Assembly (NCBI GenBank): GCA_900314685.1
Contig: OMWE01000026.1
Location: 1-33,671 of the forward strand
Reading direction: 5' to 3'
Source: an uncultured Actinomycetes bacterium
GTDB taxonomy: Bacteria; Actinomycetota; Coriobacteriia; Coriobacteriales; Atopobiaceae
DNA length: 33,671 bases
In this document: one piece after another, positions 12,767 to 23,268 of the stretch
Layout: each line of letters starts with the position of its first letter
Numbering within the stretch: the stretch's first letter is position 1
Notes under the pieces: generated by a model
Database searches by the model: none
What the model was told of the DNA's origin: nothing
What the model saw: only the letters and a program-made list of their open reading frames with translations
Made by a program: the position numbers and the translations under genes

Positions 12767-15112
12767 CTATCCCTCAGCCGGCCGGCCGCCGACCGCATCG
12801 AAGCGCAGCGAGACCATCGCGACGTCGTCGTCGAGGTGGCGGTCCGTGAAGTCGTCCAGACGGGCGAGCAGCCGGTCGAGCAGGCGGTCGTAGCCGAGCG
12901 GCAGCTCCTGCATCACGGCCTCGCGCAGGCCGTCCTCGCCGAAGAAGGCACCCTTGGGGGCACGGGCCTCGGTCGTGCCGTCGGTATACAGCAGCAGCAC
13001 GTCGCCCGGGGCGATATCGACCTGCCCGTTGCGGTACTCCATGTCGGAAAAAGCACCGACCACGCCCGACTGCACGTCGAGCGTGACGAGCTCGCCGGCG
13101 GCCGCATGCACGAGAATCGCGGGGGGATGGCCGGCGGAGCAGTACGTGAGCCGAGCCGCGTCGAGGTCCACGATGCCCACAAAGAGTGTCGCAAAGGTCT
13201 CGAGCCGCGAGAACCCCAGCAAAAACTCATTGAGCAGGCGCACCATGCGCGCCGGGCGCAGCCCCTCCCAGGAGTATGCGCCGAGCGCGGTCTTGACCGC
13301 GGCGGACACCGACGCCGCCTCGACGCCCTTGCCCGACACGTCGCCCATGATCACGCAGGCACGGCGGTTGGGCAGGCGAATCAGATCGTAGAAGTCGCCG
13401 CCGACAAAGGCGCTCTGCGTGGCGGAGGAATAAATGCCTCGCGCCGAGATGCCCGCGACCTCCTGGAGCTCGTTGCGCATGCCGGTCTGGAGCGCCTGCG
13501 CGATGTGGCGGTCGCGGTCGCGTGCCTCGCCCCTCTGTGCAGTATCGCGCGCGTCGTCGGCAAGGCGCCGCAAAAAGGAGAGCTCGATCTCGTCGAACGC
13601 CGCCGTATCGGCAGGGCGCAGCAGCAGGATGGCCACGCGCCGGCCCCCGATAGCACCGAGGTCCACCAGCGCGCCCTGACTCGCCTCGCCCAGCCCGGCC
13701 AGCCAGTCCCCCAGGGGCGTCCCCTCGTCGAACCGCATCACGGCCGTGTCGGATCCCGCGATGGCGGACCCCCTGCCGGTCGCCTCGAGCTTGTCGAGGC
13801 TCATCGGCAGCGCTTGGTCGCCCGTAGCAGGCAGCGACGCGACGACTGTCTCGCTCTGGTAGGGGTTCTCGCGCAGCGGCGCCACCGTGCAGTCGAGCGC
13901 CTGGGCAAGCAGGGAGAGTATCTCCGCGAGGGGGTCGTCCGCCGTCATCGTGCCGGCGGGAGCCGCTGCGTCCTGTGGGTCGCCAGCTCCGGCGTCCGAC
14001 CCAGCCGCTCCGCCTGACCCTGTCGCCCCGTGCGACCCCACCGCCCCGCGCGACGCGACCTCGAGAAGCAGATCGCGCAGCTTCGTGCCGAATTCGGCTA
14101 GCTCCGTCGTGCGTTGGCGGCGCAGCGTCGTGAGGGCGCCGGCGATCTGGACCGAGAGGTAGCGGCCCACCGCGTCGAGCAAGCGGGCGTCGTCCTTGCG
14201 CGTCTGCCGCGCGCGGTCCCAACCGACCTGAATCACGGCGACCGTGTGCCCGCTGAACCTCACGGGGGTCAGTAAGAAGCTCGCAAAGGGCGGGAGCTTG
14301 CGGGCCGGGACCCGGCGCACCACGCGCGAGTCCTCGTCGATCACCTCCCTGCTCGTCAGGCGCCCCCGTCGCAGGTCGGCCGAGGTGGGTTCGAGCACGC
14401 GCAGGCGCAGCGCCCCGGTCGACCGCTCGAGGTCCGCCCCAAATGTCAGGTACCTCGGCAGCGGTGCACCCTTCAGGGCCGAGCTCACCCCGTGCAGGCG
14501 GAACCCGCCACCCTCGGCAAGGTAGAGCAGGGTGCCCGTCGCCTCCATCGTGCTCGTGATTTCCTCGATCACGTTGGTGAAGAGGCTCCCGACGTCCTCG
14601 GAGTCGATCGTGCTCAGGACGATGTCCAGCGTGCCCGACAGGCGGCGGTTGGCGCGTTGCAGCTCGTCGAGCAGGCGGTCGTGCTCGCGTCCGGCCGCAT
14701 CGGCATCGTTTGCCGGCGATGCGACGAGCAGGTAGGTCTCCCCTGGTGCGTTCACGCGGTCGGCGCGTACGACGATCTCGGCGAGCCGTCCGTCGCTCCC
14801 CGCGCACATGACGTGCGCCGAGCTGCCGTCGAGCGCGAACGGCAGGGACGACGTCACAAAGGGGTCATCCGGCGCGACCCCCAGTGCAGGCGGGAAATAC
14901 AGGCGCACGTCGCTGCCCGCCATGTCCGTCTTGCCGCGGCCGAGCAGCTCGGACGCCTCGTCGTTGGCCAGCAGCACCCGACCCGCACCGTCAAATATGA
15001 GTACGGCGTCGCTGGTCATCGCCAAAAGACCAGCGAGGGCACCGCTCACACTGCGTTGACCGATACCCTCGCTGGGCGTGCTTCTTGCAATCTCTGTCCT
15101 TTGTTCCGTCAT
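12767..15112 (-). CDS. PAS/GAF-domain SpoIIE-type protein phosphatase (RsbU/RsbP-like)
   Basis: 781-residue soluble sensor phosphatase. A PAS domain lies at about 25-135 (SDAVLIFDGAGRVLLANDEA), a GAF-like region at about 165-330 (VGSLFTNVIEEITSTM), a second less clear sensor region to about 545, and a PP2C/SpoIIE domain at about 555-775. The catalytic metal motifs are intact: GGDFYD (~571), GDVSGKG (~590), CSAGHPPA, LLYTDGTTEAR (~709) and the final HLDDDVAMV (~763). In the family this enzyme dephosphorylates an RsbV-type antagonist, releasing a SigB-type sigma factor. Its likely partners are the anti-sigma/sigma pair at 1.7-2.9 kb. A Gly/Ala-rich linker (near 13960-14060) joins the sensors. 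The ATG at 15112 is one base after the ACT gene stop, so it is cotranscribed with polA and that gene. Confidence 0.92.
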   Translation of the reverse strand: MTEQRTEIARSTPSEGIGQRSVSGALAGLLAMTSDAVLIFDGAGRVLLANDEASELLGRGKTDMAGSDVRLYFPPALGVAPDDPFVTSSLPFALDGSSAHVMCAGSDGRLAEIVVRADRVNAPGETYLLVASPANDADAAGREHDRLLDELQRANRRLSGTLDIVLSTIDSEDVGSLFTNVIEEITSTMEATGTLLYLAEGGGFRLHGVSSALKGAPLPRYLTFGADLERSTGALRLRVLEPTSADLRRGRLTSREVIDEDSRVVRRVPARKLPPFASFLLTPVRFSGHTVAVIQVGWDRARQTRKDDARLLDAVGRYLSVQIAGALTTLRRQRTTELAEFGTKLRDLLLEVASRGAVGSHGATGSGGAAGSDAGAGDPQDAAAPAGTMTADDPLAEILSLLAQALDCTVAPLRENPYQSETVVASLPATGDQALPMSLDKLEATGRGSAIAGSDTAVMRFDEGTPLGDWLAGLGEASQGALVDLGAIGGRRVAILLLRPADTAAFDEIELSFLRRLADDARDTAQRGEARDRDRHIAQALQTGMRNELQEVAGISARGIYSSATQSAFVGGDFYDLIRLPNRRACVIMGDVSGKGVEAASVSAAVKTALGAYSWEGLRPARMVRLLNEFLLGFSRLETFATLFVGIVDLDAARLTYCSAGHPPAILVHAAAGELVTLDVQSGVVGAFSDMEYRNGQVDIAPGDVLLLYTDGTTEARAPKGAFFGEDGLREAVMQELPLGYDRLLDRLLARLDDFTDRHLDDDVAMVSLRFDAVGGRPAEG

Positions 15113-15113
15113 C

Positions 15114-15533
15114 TCAGCTCGTCTCGAACGCCTCCTGTCCGAGACCCACTATACCCGCACCGCGCAGTTTGACGTCGACGGGTTCGCCCGAGACGGCGAC
15201 GATATCGACCACCCGGCCGCCCAGGGGGCAGGTGTAGACGTAGTCGACATTGAGGTCGAGGCTCTCCAGCGAGCTCAGGGCACGGGCCAGGCCGCCGGGG
15301 ATGTTGTCGACCTCGAGCGCGAGCACGCGCGAGACGATCGGCTGATAGCCCTCGCCCTCGAGCGCTTTGACGGCGGCGTCCGGATCGGCGCAGATCATAC
15401 GGACAAACCCGGCCTCACCCATCGACGAGACCGAAAGCCCGTGGATCTGGATGTCGTACTTTCCCAGCAGCCGCCCCATACGCGCCAGCGCACCCGGCTC
15501 GTTGGGGAGAAACACGGTCACCTGCTTGATCAT
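15114..15533 (-). CDS. Tandem ACT-domain protein
   Basis: 139 residues forming two ACT domains (about 1-66 and 70-135). The first begins KQVTVFLPNEPGALARMGRL, the second has LALEVDNIPGGLARALSSLE. Stand-alone tandem ACT proteins bind amino acids and are usually regulatory. The ligand is unknown; VFLPNEPGALA resembles the phenylalanine/acetohydroxyacid synthase type of site, but this is a loose guess. The ATG at 15533 follows AAGGAGG. The 42-base gap to polA contains GTAGCG three times at ~15-base spacing, of no known meaning. Confidence 0.85.
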   Translation of the reverse strand: MIKQVTVFLPNEPGALARMGRLLGKYDIQIHGLSVSSMGEAGFVRMICADPDAAVKALEGEGYQPIVSRVLALEVDNIPGGLARALSSLESLDLNVDYVYTCPLGGRVVDIVAVSGEPVDVKLRGAGIVGLGQEAFETS

Positions 15534-15575
15534 GACGCGCCTCCTTACGCTACGCGGCCTCCGCTACGTGGTCCG

Positions 15576-18341
15576 CTACTTGGCCTCCGCCCAATTGGCG
15601 CCGTAGCTCACCTCGGCGACGAGCGGCACGCGCAGCTGCACGACACCCTCCATCGTCTCCTTCACCAGCGATGATAGTGTCGCGAGCTCGTCTTGCGGCA
15701 CCTCGAAGTCCAGTTCGTCGTGTATCTGCAACACAAGCTTGGAAGACAACCCTTCCTCGCGCAGGCGTGCCATCACCTGGAACATCGCGATCTTGATGAT
15801 GTCCGCCGCGCTGCCCTGCATCGGGTGGTTCATCGCGGTGCGCTCGCCGAACGCCACGAGCTGACGGTTGCCCGAGCGCAGCTCCGGGATGTGGCGCTTG
15901 CGGCCATACATGGTCTGTACCCAGCCGTTTTGGTGCGCAAAGGCCACCTGGCCGTCGAGGAACGTGCGGACGCCCGGATATGCCTCATAGTAGCGGTCGA
16001 TCATCTCCTGCGCCTCGCGCCGGCTGATCTTGAGCGAGGTCGAGAGCCCGTAGGCCTGCTGGCCGTAGACGATGCCGAAATTGACGGCCTTGGCACGGCT
16101 GCGCATCTGCGGCGTGACCTCCTCCACCGGCACGCCAAAGACACGCGCGGCGGTCTCGGCGTGGAAATCCTCGCCCTCGCAGAAGGCGCGGACCAGGTGC
16201 TCGTCGCCCGACAGGTGCGCGAGCAGACGCAGCTCGATCTGGGAGTAGTCGCACGCGAGGAAAACGCTGCCCTCTGGCACCGTGAAGGCCTGGCGCACGC
16301 GGTGCCCCAGCTCCGAGCGAGTCGGGATGTTTTGCAGGTTGGGGTCGGAGCTGGACAGGCGGCCCGTCGCCGCCACGGTCTGGTTGAGCGTGGTGTGGAT
16401 ACGCCCGTCCGTGCGGATCAGGCTCGGCAGCGCGTCGAGGTAGGTGGACTTGATCTTGGCACGCTCGCGGTAGTCGAGCACGTCGGCCACGATCTTGTGG
16501 TCGCGGGCGAGGTCGGCAAGTACCTTGGCGTTGGTCGAGTAGTAGCCGCGCTGGGTCTTTTTGAGTCCCTCCGTCGGCAGGCCCAGCACGTCAAAGAGCA
16601 CGTGCGACAGCTGCATCGGCGAATCGACGTTGAAGTCCTCGCCCGCCTCCTCGTGGATGCCCCTCACCATCCCGTCGATCTCGGCGCCCAGCTCCGCCGA
16701 CTGCTCCGCAAAGACGGACGCGTCGGCCGCGAGCCCCGTCCGTTCCATCTGTAGCAGGACGGGCAAAAGCGGCATCTCGAGTTGGGCAAAGAGCCCGGTC
16801 GCCCCGTCGTCGGCAAGCCGCTGCACCAAGACGGGCAGCAGCTTGCGAACCCCCACGGCATCGATCGCCGCCTGGGGCAGCCTGTCGGACGCCTCGGGGA
16901 ACGTCGCCTCGGGCAGATACGTCGCCAGGAGCGCAGGCACGCCGTAGTCCCCCTTGTCCGACGCGAGCAGGTAGGCGGCCACGCCCAGGTCGGCAATGCG
17001 GGAGGGGTCGACGTCGCCGGCCTCCACCTGAGCATCCTCGGCGGAGTCGTAGGGGCACACCTCGTGAAGAAGCGCCTTGACATCTCCCGCGACGAGCCGC
17101 CCCTTTTGGACAATGTCAACGAGCGCAGCGTTTGCCTTTGCACCTTCAAAAAGCAACAAGCCGCGCCCGACGCACAGCCAGAGCCTGTGTTCCGACTCCT
17201 CGCCCAGGTCAAACGAGAGCTGAGCGCCTTTGCCGCTGCCCTTGTCGAATGCGGCGGCGATCCACTCCCCCGCGGCGATAGCGTCCGCAAGGGCGTCCTG
17301 CGCGGCGTCGCCCGTCAGGGGCTTACCGATCTCAATGACCGCTTCGGCCGACCCCGCACAGGCGCCGCCGAGCGCCACGATCCTCTTTGTAAGGCCGGTG
17401 AAGCCGAGCGCGGTGAGCGCCTGCTGCACCTCAGTGGGGTCGAAGGTCGGCCATTTGGCGTCGGTCAGCTCCACCTCGATGGGCGCGTCCGTGCGGATGG
17501 TCGCCACCTTGCGGCTGAGCAGGGCGTCGTCGATGTGGGCACGGAGATTCTCGCCCATCTTGCCCTTGACCTCGTCGGCATGGGCGATGACCTCGTCGAG
17601 GCTGCCGTACTGCACGATGAGCGCGCTCGCCTTTTTGGGACCGATGCCCGGGACGCCGGGGATGTTGTCCGAGGTGTCGCCTTTGAGCCCGTAGAAGTCG
17701 GGCACGAGCGCGGGCGTGATGCCGTGGTAGAGGTCCTCGACGGACTCCGGGGTCATGATCTGCACGTCGGACATGCCCTTGTGGGTCGCCACGATGTGAA
17801 CGTGCTCGGTCGAGAGCTGGTACATGTCGCGGTCGCCGGTGATGAGGTACATGTTGTAGCCGGCCGCCTCGCCGCGGCGCGCGAGCGTGCCGAGGATGTC
17901 GTCGCCCTCCCAGCCCTCGAGCTCGACGACGGGCACGTCCATCGTGCGCAGCAGCTCCTTCACGCGCGGGAACTGCTTGCGCAGGATCGGGTCCATTGGC
18001 GGGCGCTGGGCCTTGTATTGCGGGAGCATCTCCATGCGGACCTTGGGCTTGCCCTTGTCGAAGGCGCAAATGATGCCGTCGGGGTGGAAGGTCTCGACCA
18101 TCTTGATGAACATGCTCAAAAAGCCAAAGATCGCGTTGGTCGGCGTGCCGTCCGGTGCGGTCATCGTGGGCGGTATCGCGTGGAAGGCGCGGTGCATCAG
18201 CGAGTTGCCGTCGATCACGGCGATCACATGCGGGGCGGCCGTCTCCTGCGTGGCGTCCGTCTCCTGCGCGCTCGCCCGCGACTCGTTCGTCTTAATCGCC
18301 GCCTGCGTCTCGGCTTCTCTTACCTGGTTGTCATCGGACAT
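15576..18341 (-). CDS. polA: DNA polymerase I
   Basis: 921-residue family A DNA polymerase for Okazaki-fragment maturation and repair synthesis. The 5'-3' exonuclease domain (about 38-320) has VIDGNSLMHRAFHA, ICAFDKGKPKVRMEM, EGWEGDDILGTLA, LITGDRDMYQL and GLKGDTSDNIPGVPGIGPKKA. The 3'-5' exonuclease-like domain (about 330-530) lacks the DxE signature: IAAAFDKGSGKGAQL stands where the metal ligands should be, so proofreading is probably absent, as in Bacillus and Thermus enzymes. The polymerase domain is complete: motif A FLACDYSQIELRLLAHLSG, motif B RAKAVNFGIVYGQQAYG, motif C LQIHDELDFEV. The first ~37 residues are an extra polar leader rich in Ala, Thr and Glu. ATG at 18341 with GGAGC upstream. 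Confidence 0.97.
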   Translation of the reverse strand: MSDDNQVREAETQAAIKTNESRASAQETDATQETAAPHVIAVIDGNSLMHRAFHAIPPTMTAPDGTPTNAIFGFLSMFIKMVETFHPDGIICAFDKGKPKVRMEMLPQYKAQRPPMDPILRKQFPRVKELLRTMDVPVVELEGWEGDDILGTLARRGEAAGYNMYLITGDRDMYQLSTEHVHIVATHKGMSDVQIMTPESVEDLYHGITPALVPDFYGLKGDTSDNIPGVPGIGPKKASALIVQYGSLDEVIAHADEVKGKMGENLRAHIDDALLSRKVATIRTDAPIEVELTDAKWPTFDPTEVQQALTALGFTGLTKRIVALGGACAGSAEAVIEIGKPLTGDAAQDALADAIAAGEWIAAAFDKGSGKGAQLSFDLGEESEHRLWLCVGRGLLLFEGAKANAALVDIVQKGRLVAGDVKALLHEVCPYDSAEDAQVEAGDVDPSRIADLGVAAYLLASDKGDYGVPALLATYLPEATFPEASDRLPQAAIDAVGVRKLLPVLVQRLADDGATGLFAQLEMPLLPVLLQMERTGLAADASVFAEQSAELGAEIDGMVRGIHEEAGEDFNVDSPMQLSHVLFDVLGLPTEGLKKTQRGYYSTNAKVLADLARDHKIVADVLDYRERAKIKSTYLDALPSLIRTDGRIHTTLNQTVAATGRLSSSDPNLQNIPTRSELGHRVRQAFTVPEGSVFLACDYSQIELRLLAHLSGDEHLVRAFCEGEDFHAETAARVFGVPVEEVTPQMRSRAKAVNFGIVYGQQAYGLSTSLKISRREAQEMIDRYYEAYPGVRTFLDGQVAFAHQNGWVQTMYGRKRHIPELRSGNRQLVAFGERTAMNHPMQGSAADIIKIAMFQVMARLREEGLSSKLVLQIHDELDFEVPQDELATLSSLVKETMEGVVQLRVPLVAEVSYGANWAEAK

Positions 18342-18374
18342 AGGGCTCCAATCCGCTCTTTTGTCTTCGCATCC

Positions 18375-18380
18375 ATTCTA
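18375..18380 (-). promoter_or_regulatory. Candidate -10 box for polA
   Basis: The minus strand reads TAGAAT 34 bases before the polA start. The -35 region is weak. Its position just after the glnN terminator supports a separate polA transcript. Confidence 0.4.
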
Positions 18381-18420
18381 ACCGCTTGGCAGGACACCAA
18401 AGCACGATGGGAAGACCAGC

Positions 18421-18449
18421 GATTCCACTCCACGCCGACGGAAGGCGTG
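18421..18449. repeat. Single copy of the ACGCCGACGGAAG repeat, as a hairpin
   Basis: GATTCC (18421-18426) followed by ACGCCGACGGAAG (18432-18444) matches the units of the tandem array at 12548-12722. Here the ends form a 6-bp stem CACGCC/GGCGTG (18431-18436 with 18444-18449) around a GACGGAA loop. It lies between the glnN terminator and the polA promoter. Confidence 0.55.
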
Positions 18450-18464
18450 CAAGCGGCACACAGC

Positions 18465-18499
18465 AAAAGGCCGCCCCCGCACCTGCGGGAACGGCCTTT
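18465..18499 (-). terminator. Rho-independent terminator after glnN
   Basis: On the minus strand, AAAGGCCG pairs with CGGCCTTT, with a second inner stem CCCGC/GCGGG, followed by a short T run. It starts 33 bases after the glnN stop. Confidence 0.8.
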
Positions 18500-18531
18500 G
18501 CGGTCTGGTAAGACGAACTGGACTCGCTGAC

Positions 18532-20622
<2,091 letters not shown>

Positions 20623-20641
20623 TGCTGCCCTTCTCTCGTTG

Positions 20642-20757
20642 TCCGAACCTATCCGAACTGTCTAAAAAATACCCTTGCTCTGTTTCCACGGAGTGAATGG
20701 TACGTTGCTCTCAGAATGCGCGCAAACATTGATATGCCCGCGCACACGCTCCGTGGA
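20642..20757 (-). promoter_or_regulatory. glnN leader: paired direct repeats and a distant inverted repeat
   Basis: The 181-bp gap before glnN holds two TCCGAAC copies exactly 10 bp apart (20642-20648, 20652-20658) close to the start, and a 9-bp inverted repeat TCCACGGAG/CTCCGTGGA (20685-20693, 20749-20757) around 55 bp. A possible promoter inside (minus strand) is TTGCGC, 17 bases, TACCAT. Next to the dehydrogenase stop is a weak hairpin plus T5 that may end that transcript. No known GlnR, AmtR or riboswitch consensus was recognised. Confidence 0.4.
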
Positions 20758-20803
20758 GAAGAAACACCAAACAGGAAGAAAAACCAAGCGCCCGCAACGC
20801 TGC

Positions 20804-21781
20804 CTACACCCACTCGAGCGGCCCGTTGACCCGGTCGATCGGCGTCTCGCCGAGCACGCCGGACAGGCAGTTGAGGAAGGCGCGCGACCTGAGCTCCGCG
20901 TACGAGTCCTCGGAGAGGTAGGCCGCGTGCGGGGTGATCACGACGTTCTCGAGCCCGATCAGGGGCGATCGGCAGCGCGCCTCGTCGCGGATCACATCGA
21001 GGGCCGCCGCGGCGATCGTGCCGTTCTTGAGCGCCTCCGCCAGCGCCTCCTCGTCCACGCAGCCCCCGCGGGCGGTGTTCACGAGGAATGCTGTCGGCTT
21101 CATGAGCGCCAGCGTGCGGGCGTTGACGAGGCCCTCGGTCTCCCCCACCAGCGGGCAGTGCAGGCTCACGACGTCCGACATCGCGAAGAGGTCGTCGACC
21201 GAGTCGACCTTCTTGCAGCCGTACTCCTCGATGAACTCGCGCTTCTTGGTCGGCGCGTACACGGCCACGTTCATGCCGATGCCGTGCAGCATGGGCACCA
21301 GGGCGCGCGCGATGGAGCCGAAATACACGAGGCCCGCGGTCTTGCCGCGCGGGCGCCAGACGGGGTAGCCCGCCATATCGTCCCAGCGGCCCGAGCGCAC
21401 CAGGCGGTCGCGGTACGACACCTTGCGGTAGAGGTCGCAGATCAGCGACAGGGCGTGCAGCGCGACGTCGTAGGTGCAGTAGCCGGGCACATTGGTCACA
21501 AATGCGCCCGACTCGGTCGCCGCGTCCACGTCGATGTTGTCGTAGCCGATGGACATATCGGCCACGCATTTGAGCTGCGGGTTTTCCTTAAAGACCCACG
21601 CGGGCACACTGCCCCACTCCACCACGAGGCCCTCGGTGCCTTTGAGGGAGTCGGGCAGCGGCACGCGGTGCTCGTCGCACGGCACGTCGTACAGCTCGAC
21701 GTCCGTGATGCCCTTCTCGGCAAGGACCGCACGCTCACCGTCGAGCGGCTTCTCGCTGCAGAGAAATCCGATCTTGTGCAC
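20804..21781 (-). CDS. D-isomer-specific 2-hydroxyacid dehydrogenase family protein
   Basis: 325-residue NAD(P)-dependent oxidoreductase interconverting a 2-keto acid and a D-2-hydroxy acid; substrate unknown. The catalytic triad is present: Arg238 in VNTARGGCVDEEAL, Glu267 in VIRDEA and His285 in ITPHAAYLSE. The Rossmann glycine motif is unusual: GLVYFGSIA (150-158) has only the middle Gly of GxGxxG, with Tyr153 and Ala158 at the other two positions. The start is GTG at 21781, with AAAGGAG about 7 bases upstream; no ATG fits. It stands between a strong upstream terminator and the glnN leader, so it is probably a single-gene unit. Confidence 0.85.
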   Translation of the reverse strand: MHKIGFLCSEKPLDGERAVLAEKGITDVELYDVPCDEHRVPLPDSLKGTEGLVVEWGSVPAWVFKENPQLKCVADMSIGYDNIDVDAATESGAFVTNVPGYCTYDVALHALSLICDLYRKVSYRDRLVRSGRWDDMAGYPVWRPRGKTAGLVYFGSIARALVPMLHGIGMNVAVYAPTKKREFIEEYGCKKVDSVDDLFAMSDVVSLHCPLVGETEGLVNARTLALMKPTAFLVNTARGGCVDEEALAEALKNGTIAAAALDVIRDEARCRSPLIGLENVVITPHAAYLSEDSYAELRSRAFLNCLSGVLGETPIDRVNGPLEWV

Positions 21782-21868
21782 GTTTGCTCCTTTGAGTAGT
21801 TGTTACCAGTCGCAAAGACATATGCGGAAAGACAAACGCGGCGCAGGCGTTCCACATCCTGTCCGCGC

Positions 21869-21923
21869 AAAAAGGCGGGGTGGCGGCACCCGGCAATGAT
21901 GGGGAGTAGGCCGGGTGCCGCCA
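21869..21923 (-). terminator. Terminator after the class III aminotransferase
   Basis: Perfect 14-bp stem TGGCGGCACCCGGC with its complement (21881-21894 and 21910-21923) around a 15-base loop. On the minus strand the stem is followed by CCCCGCC and then T5 (21869-21873). The T run is 7 bases from the stem, a little far, but the stem is very stable. Confidence 0.75.
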
Positions 21924-21934
21924 TGTCGGGGAGG

Positions 21935-23191
21935 TCAGAGTCCGAGCTCGTCCATCGATTGCTCGAGGATGCCGATGCCCTCGTCGATCACGTCGGCCGT
22001 GACGTTGAGCGGCGTGGCGAAGCGCATGCCGTTGCCGTGGACGCCGCAGTTGAGCGTGATCATGTGGTGCTCCAGGGCCTTGGCCTTGACCGCGGTCCAG
22101 AGCTCGGGGGCAGGCGTGCCGTCCTCGTGGTCGAACTCGATGGCGCGCATGAGTCCGATGCCGCGGGCGTCGCCCACCACGGGGTGCTTGGCCTGCATCT
22201 CCGTCAGCTTGCCGCCCAGGTAGTCGCCCATGGCGTTGACGTTCTCCAGGATGTGCTGGCGCTCGAACTCGTCGAGCACCGCGTTGGCGGCGGCGGCGCA
22301 CACGGGGTTGCCGCCAAAGGTGCCGCCGTGCATGCCGGGCAGCCACTTGCTCATGATCTCCTCGGTGGAGATGGTGGCGCTCATGGGCATGCCGCCGGCG
22401 ATGGCCTTGCCGCAGTTCATGACGTCGAACATCTTGCCCGTACGGCCCCAGCCGGACTGGATCTCGTCGAAGATGAGCAGGATGCCGTACTTGTCGCAGC
22501 GCTCGCGCACGCCCTCGACGAAGGACTTGGGGGGCACGAAGTAGCCGCCCTCGCCCTGGACGGGCTCCATGATGATGCCGGCGACCTCGTCAGGCGCGAC
22601 CAGGTAGGAGAAGAGCTTGTCGATCTCGCCCAGGCAGTAGGCCGAGCGCTGCTCCTCGTCGAAGCCCGCGGGGCAGAGGTCCTTCTGGGGGTACGGGGCG
22701 AAGTAGATGCCGGGCACGCCGGGCTGGTAGGTGTGGCGGTACTTGGAGTTGGAGCCCGTCACGGACATGGCGCCCATGGTGCGGCCGTGGAAGGAGCCGG
22801 TAAAGGCGATGATGCAGGGGCGCTTGGTGTAGGCACGCACCAGCTTGAGCGAGGCGTCGGTCGCCTCGGCGCCGCCGTTGGCAAAGAGCGTGCAGCCCAG
22901 CTCGCCGGGGGCGATCTCGGAGATGCGCTCGGCCAGGCGCAGGGTGCTCGGGAAGTTGACCATGTTGAAGGAGCCGTTGATCAGCTTGTCGACCTGGGCC
23001 TTGATGGCGTCCTGCACGGCCTTGTTGCCGTGGCCCAGGGCGTTGACCGCGATGCCGGATACGAAGTCCAGGTACTTGTCGCCGTTGACGTCCCACATGT
23101 AGGCGCCCTCGCCGTGGTCGATCACCAGGTCGGTCGACTTTGCCAGAGCCGGGCTCAAGTACTGCTTGTAGTCCTCGAACTTCATTGGCAT
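21935..23191 (-). CDS. Class III aminotransferase (GabT/ArgD/ornithine-type) with a short deletion
   Basis: 418-residue PLP enzyme of the acetylornithine/4-aminobutyrate aminotransferase group. Typical motifs: GDKYLDFVSGIAVNALGHG, FANGGAEATDASLKLVRAYT, FTGSFHGRTMGAMSVTG, MEPVQGEGGY, LIFDEIQSGWGRTGK with Asp242 for the PLP ring nitrogen, and GKAIAGGMPM with the candidate PLP lysine Lys262. Between GRTGKMF and that lysine only six residues occur, where the family usually has about fifteen including a PDI motif: roughly nine are missing, in frame. The substrate is not determined. The ATG at 23191 is chosen over 23212 because AAAGGAGGG lies 7 bases before it. It follows the second aminotransferase after 77 bases with a small hairpin (23222-23241), and ends at a strong terminator. 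Confidence 0.88.
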   Translation of the reverse strand: MPMKFEDYKQYLSPALAKSTDLVIDHGEGAYMWDVNGDKYLDFVSGIAVNALGHGNKAVQDAIKAQVDKLINGSFNMVNFPSTLRLAERISEIAPGELGCTLFANGGAEATDASLKLVRAYTKRPCIIAFTGSFHGRTMGAMSVTGSNSKYRHTYQPGVPGIYFAPYPQKDLCPAGFDEEQRSAYCLGEIDKLFSYLVAPDEVAGIIMEPVQGEGGYFVPPKSFVEGVRERCDKYGILLIFDEIQSGWGRTGKMFDVMNCGKAIAGGMPMSATISTEEIMSKWLPGMHGGTFGGNPVCAAAANAVLDEFERQHILENVNAMGDYLGGKLTEMQAKHPVVGDARGIGLMRAIEFDHEDGTPAPELWTAVKAKALEHHMITLNCGVHGNGMRFATPLNVTADVIDEGIGILEQSMDELGL

Positions 23192-23268
23192 GGTAAAACC
23201 CTCCTTTGTCACCAGCGGCCCCTATTGCCGCGGGTCAATAGACTTGCAAAGACACGCGCTGCGGCTCG

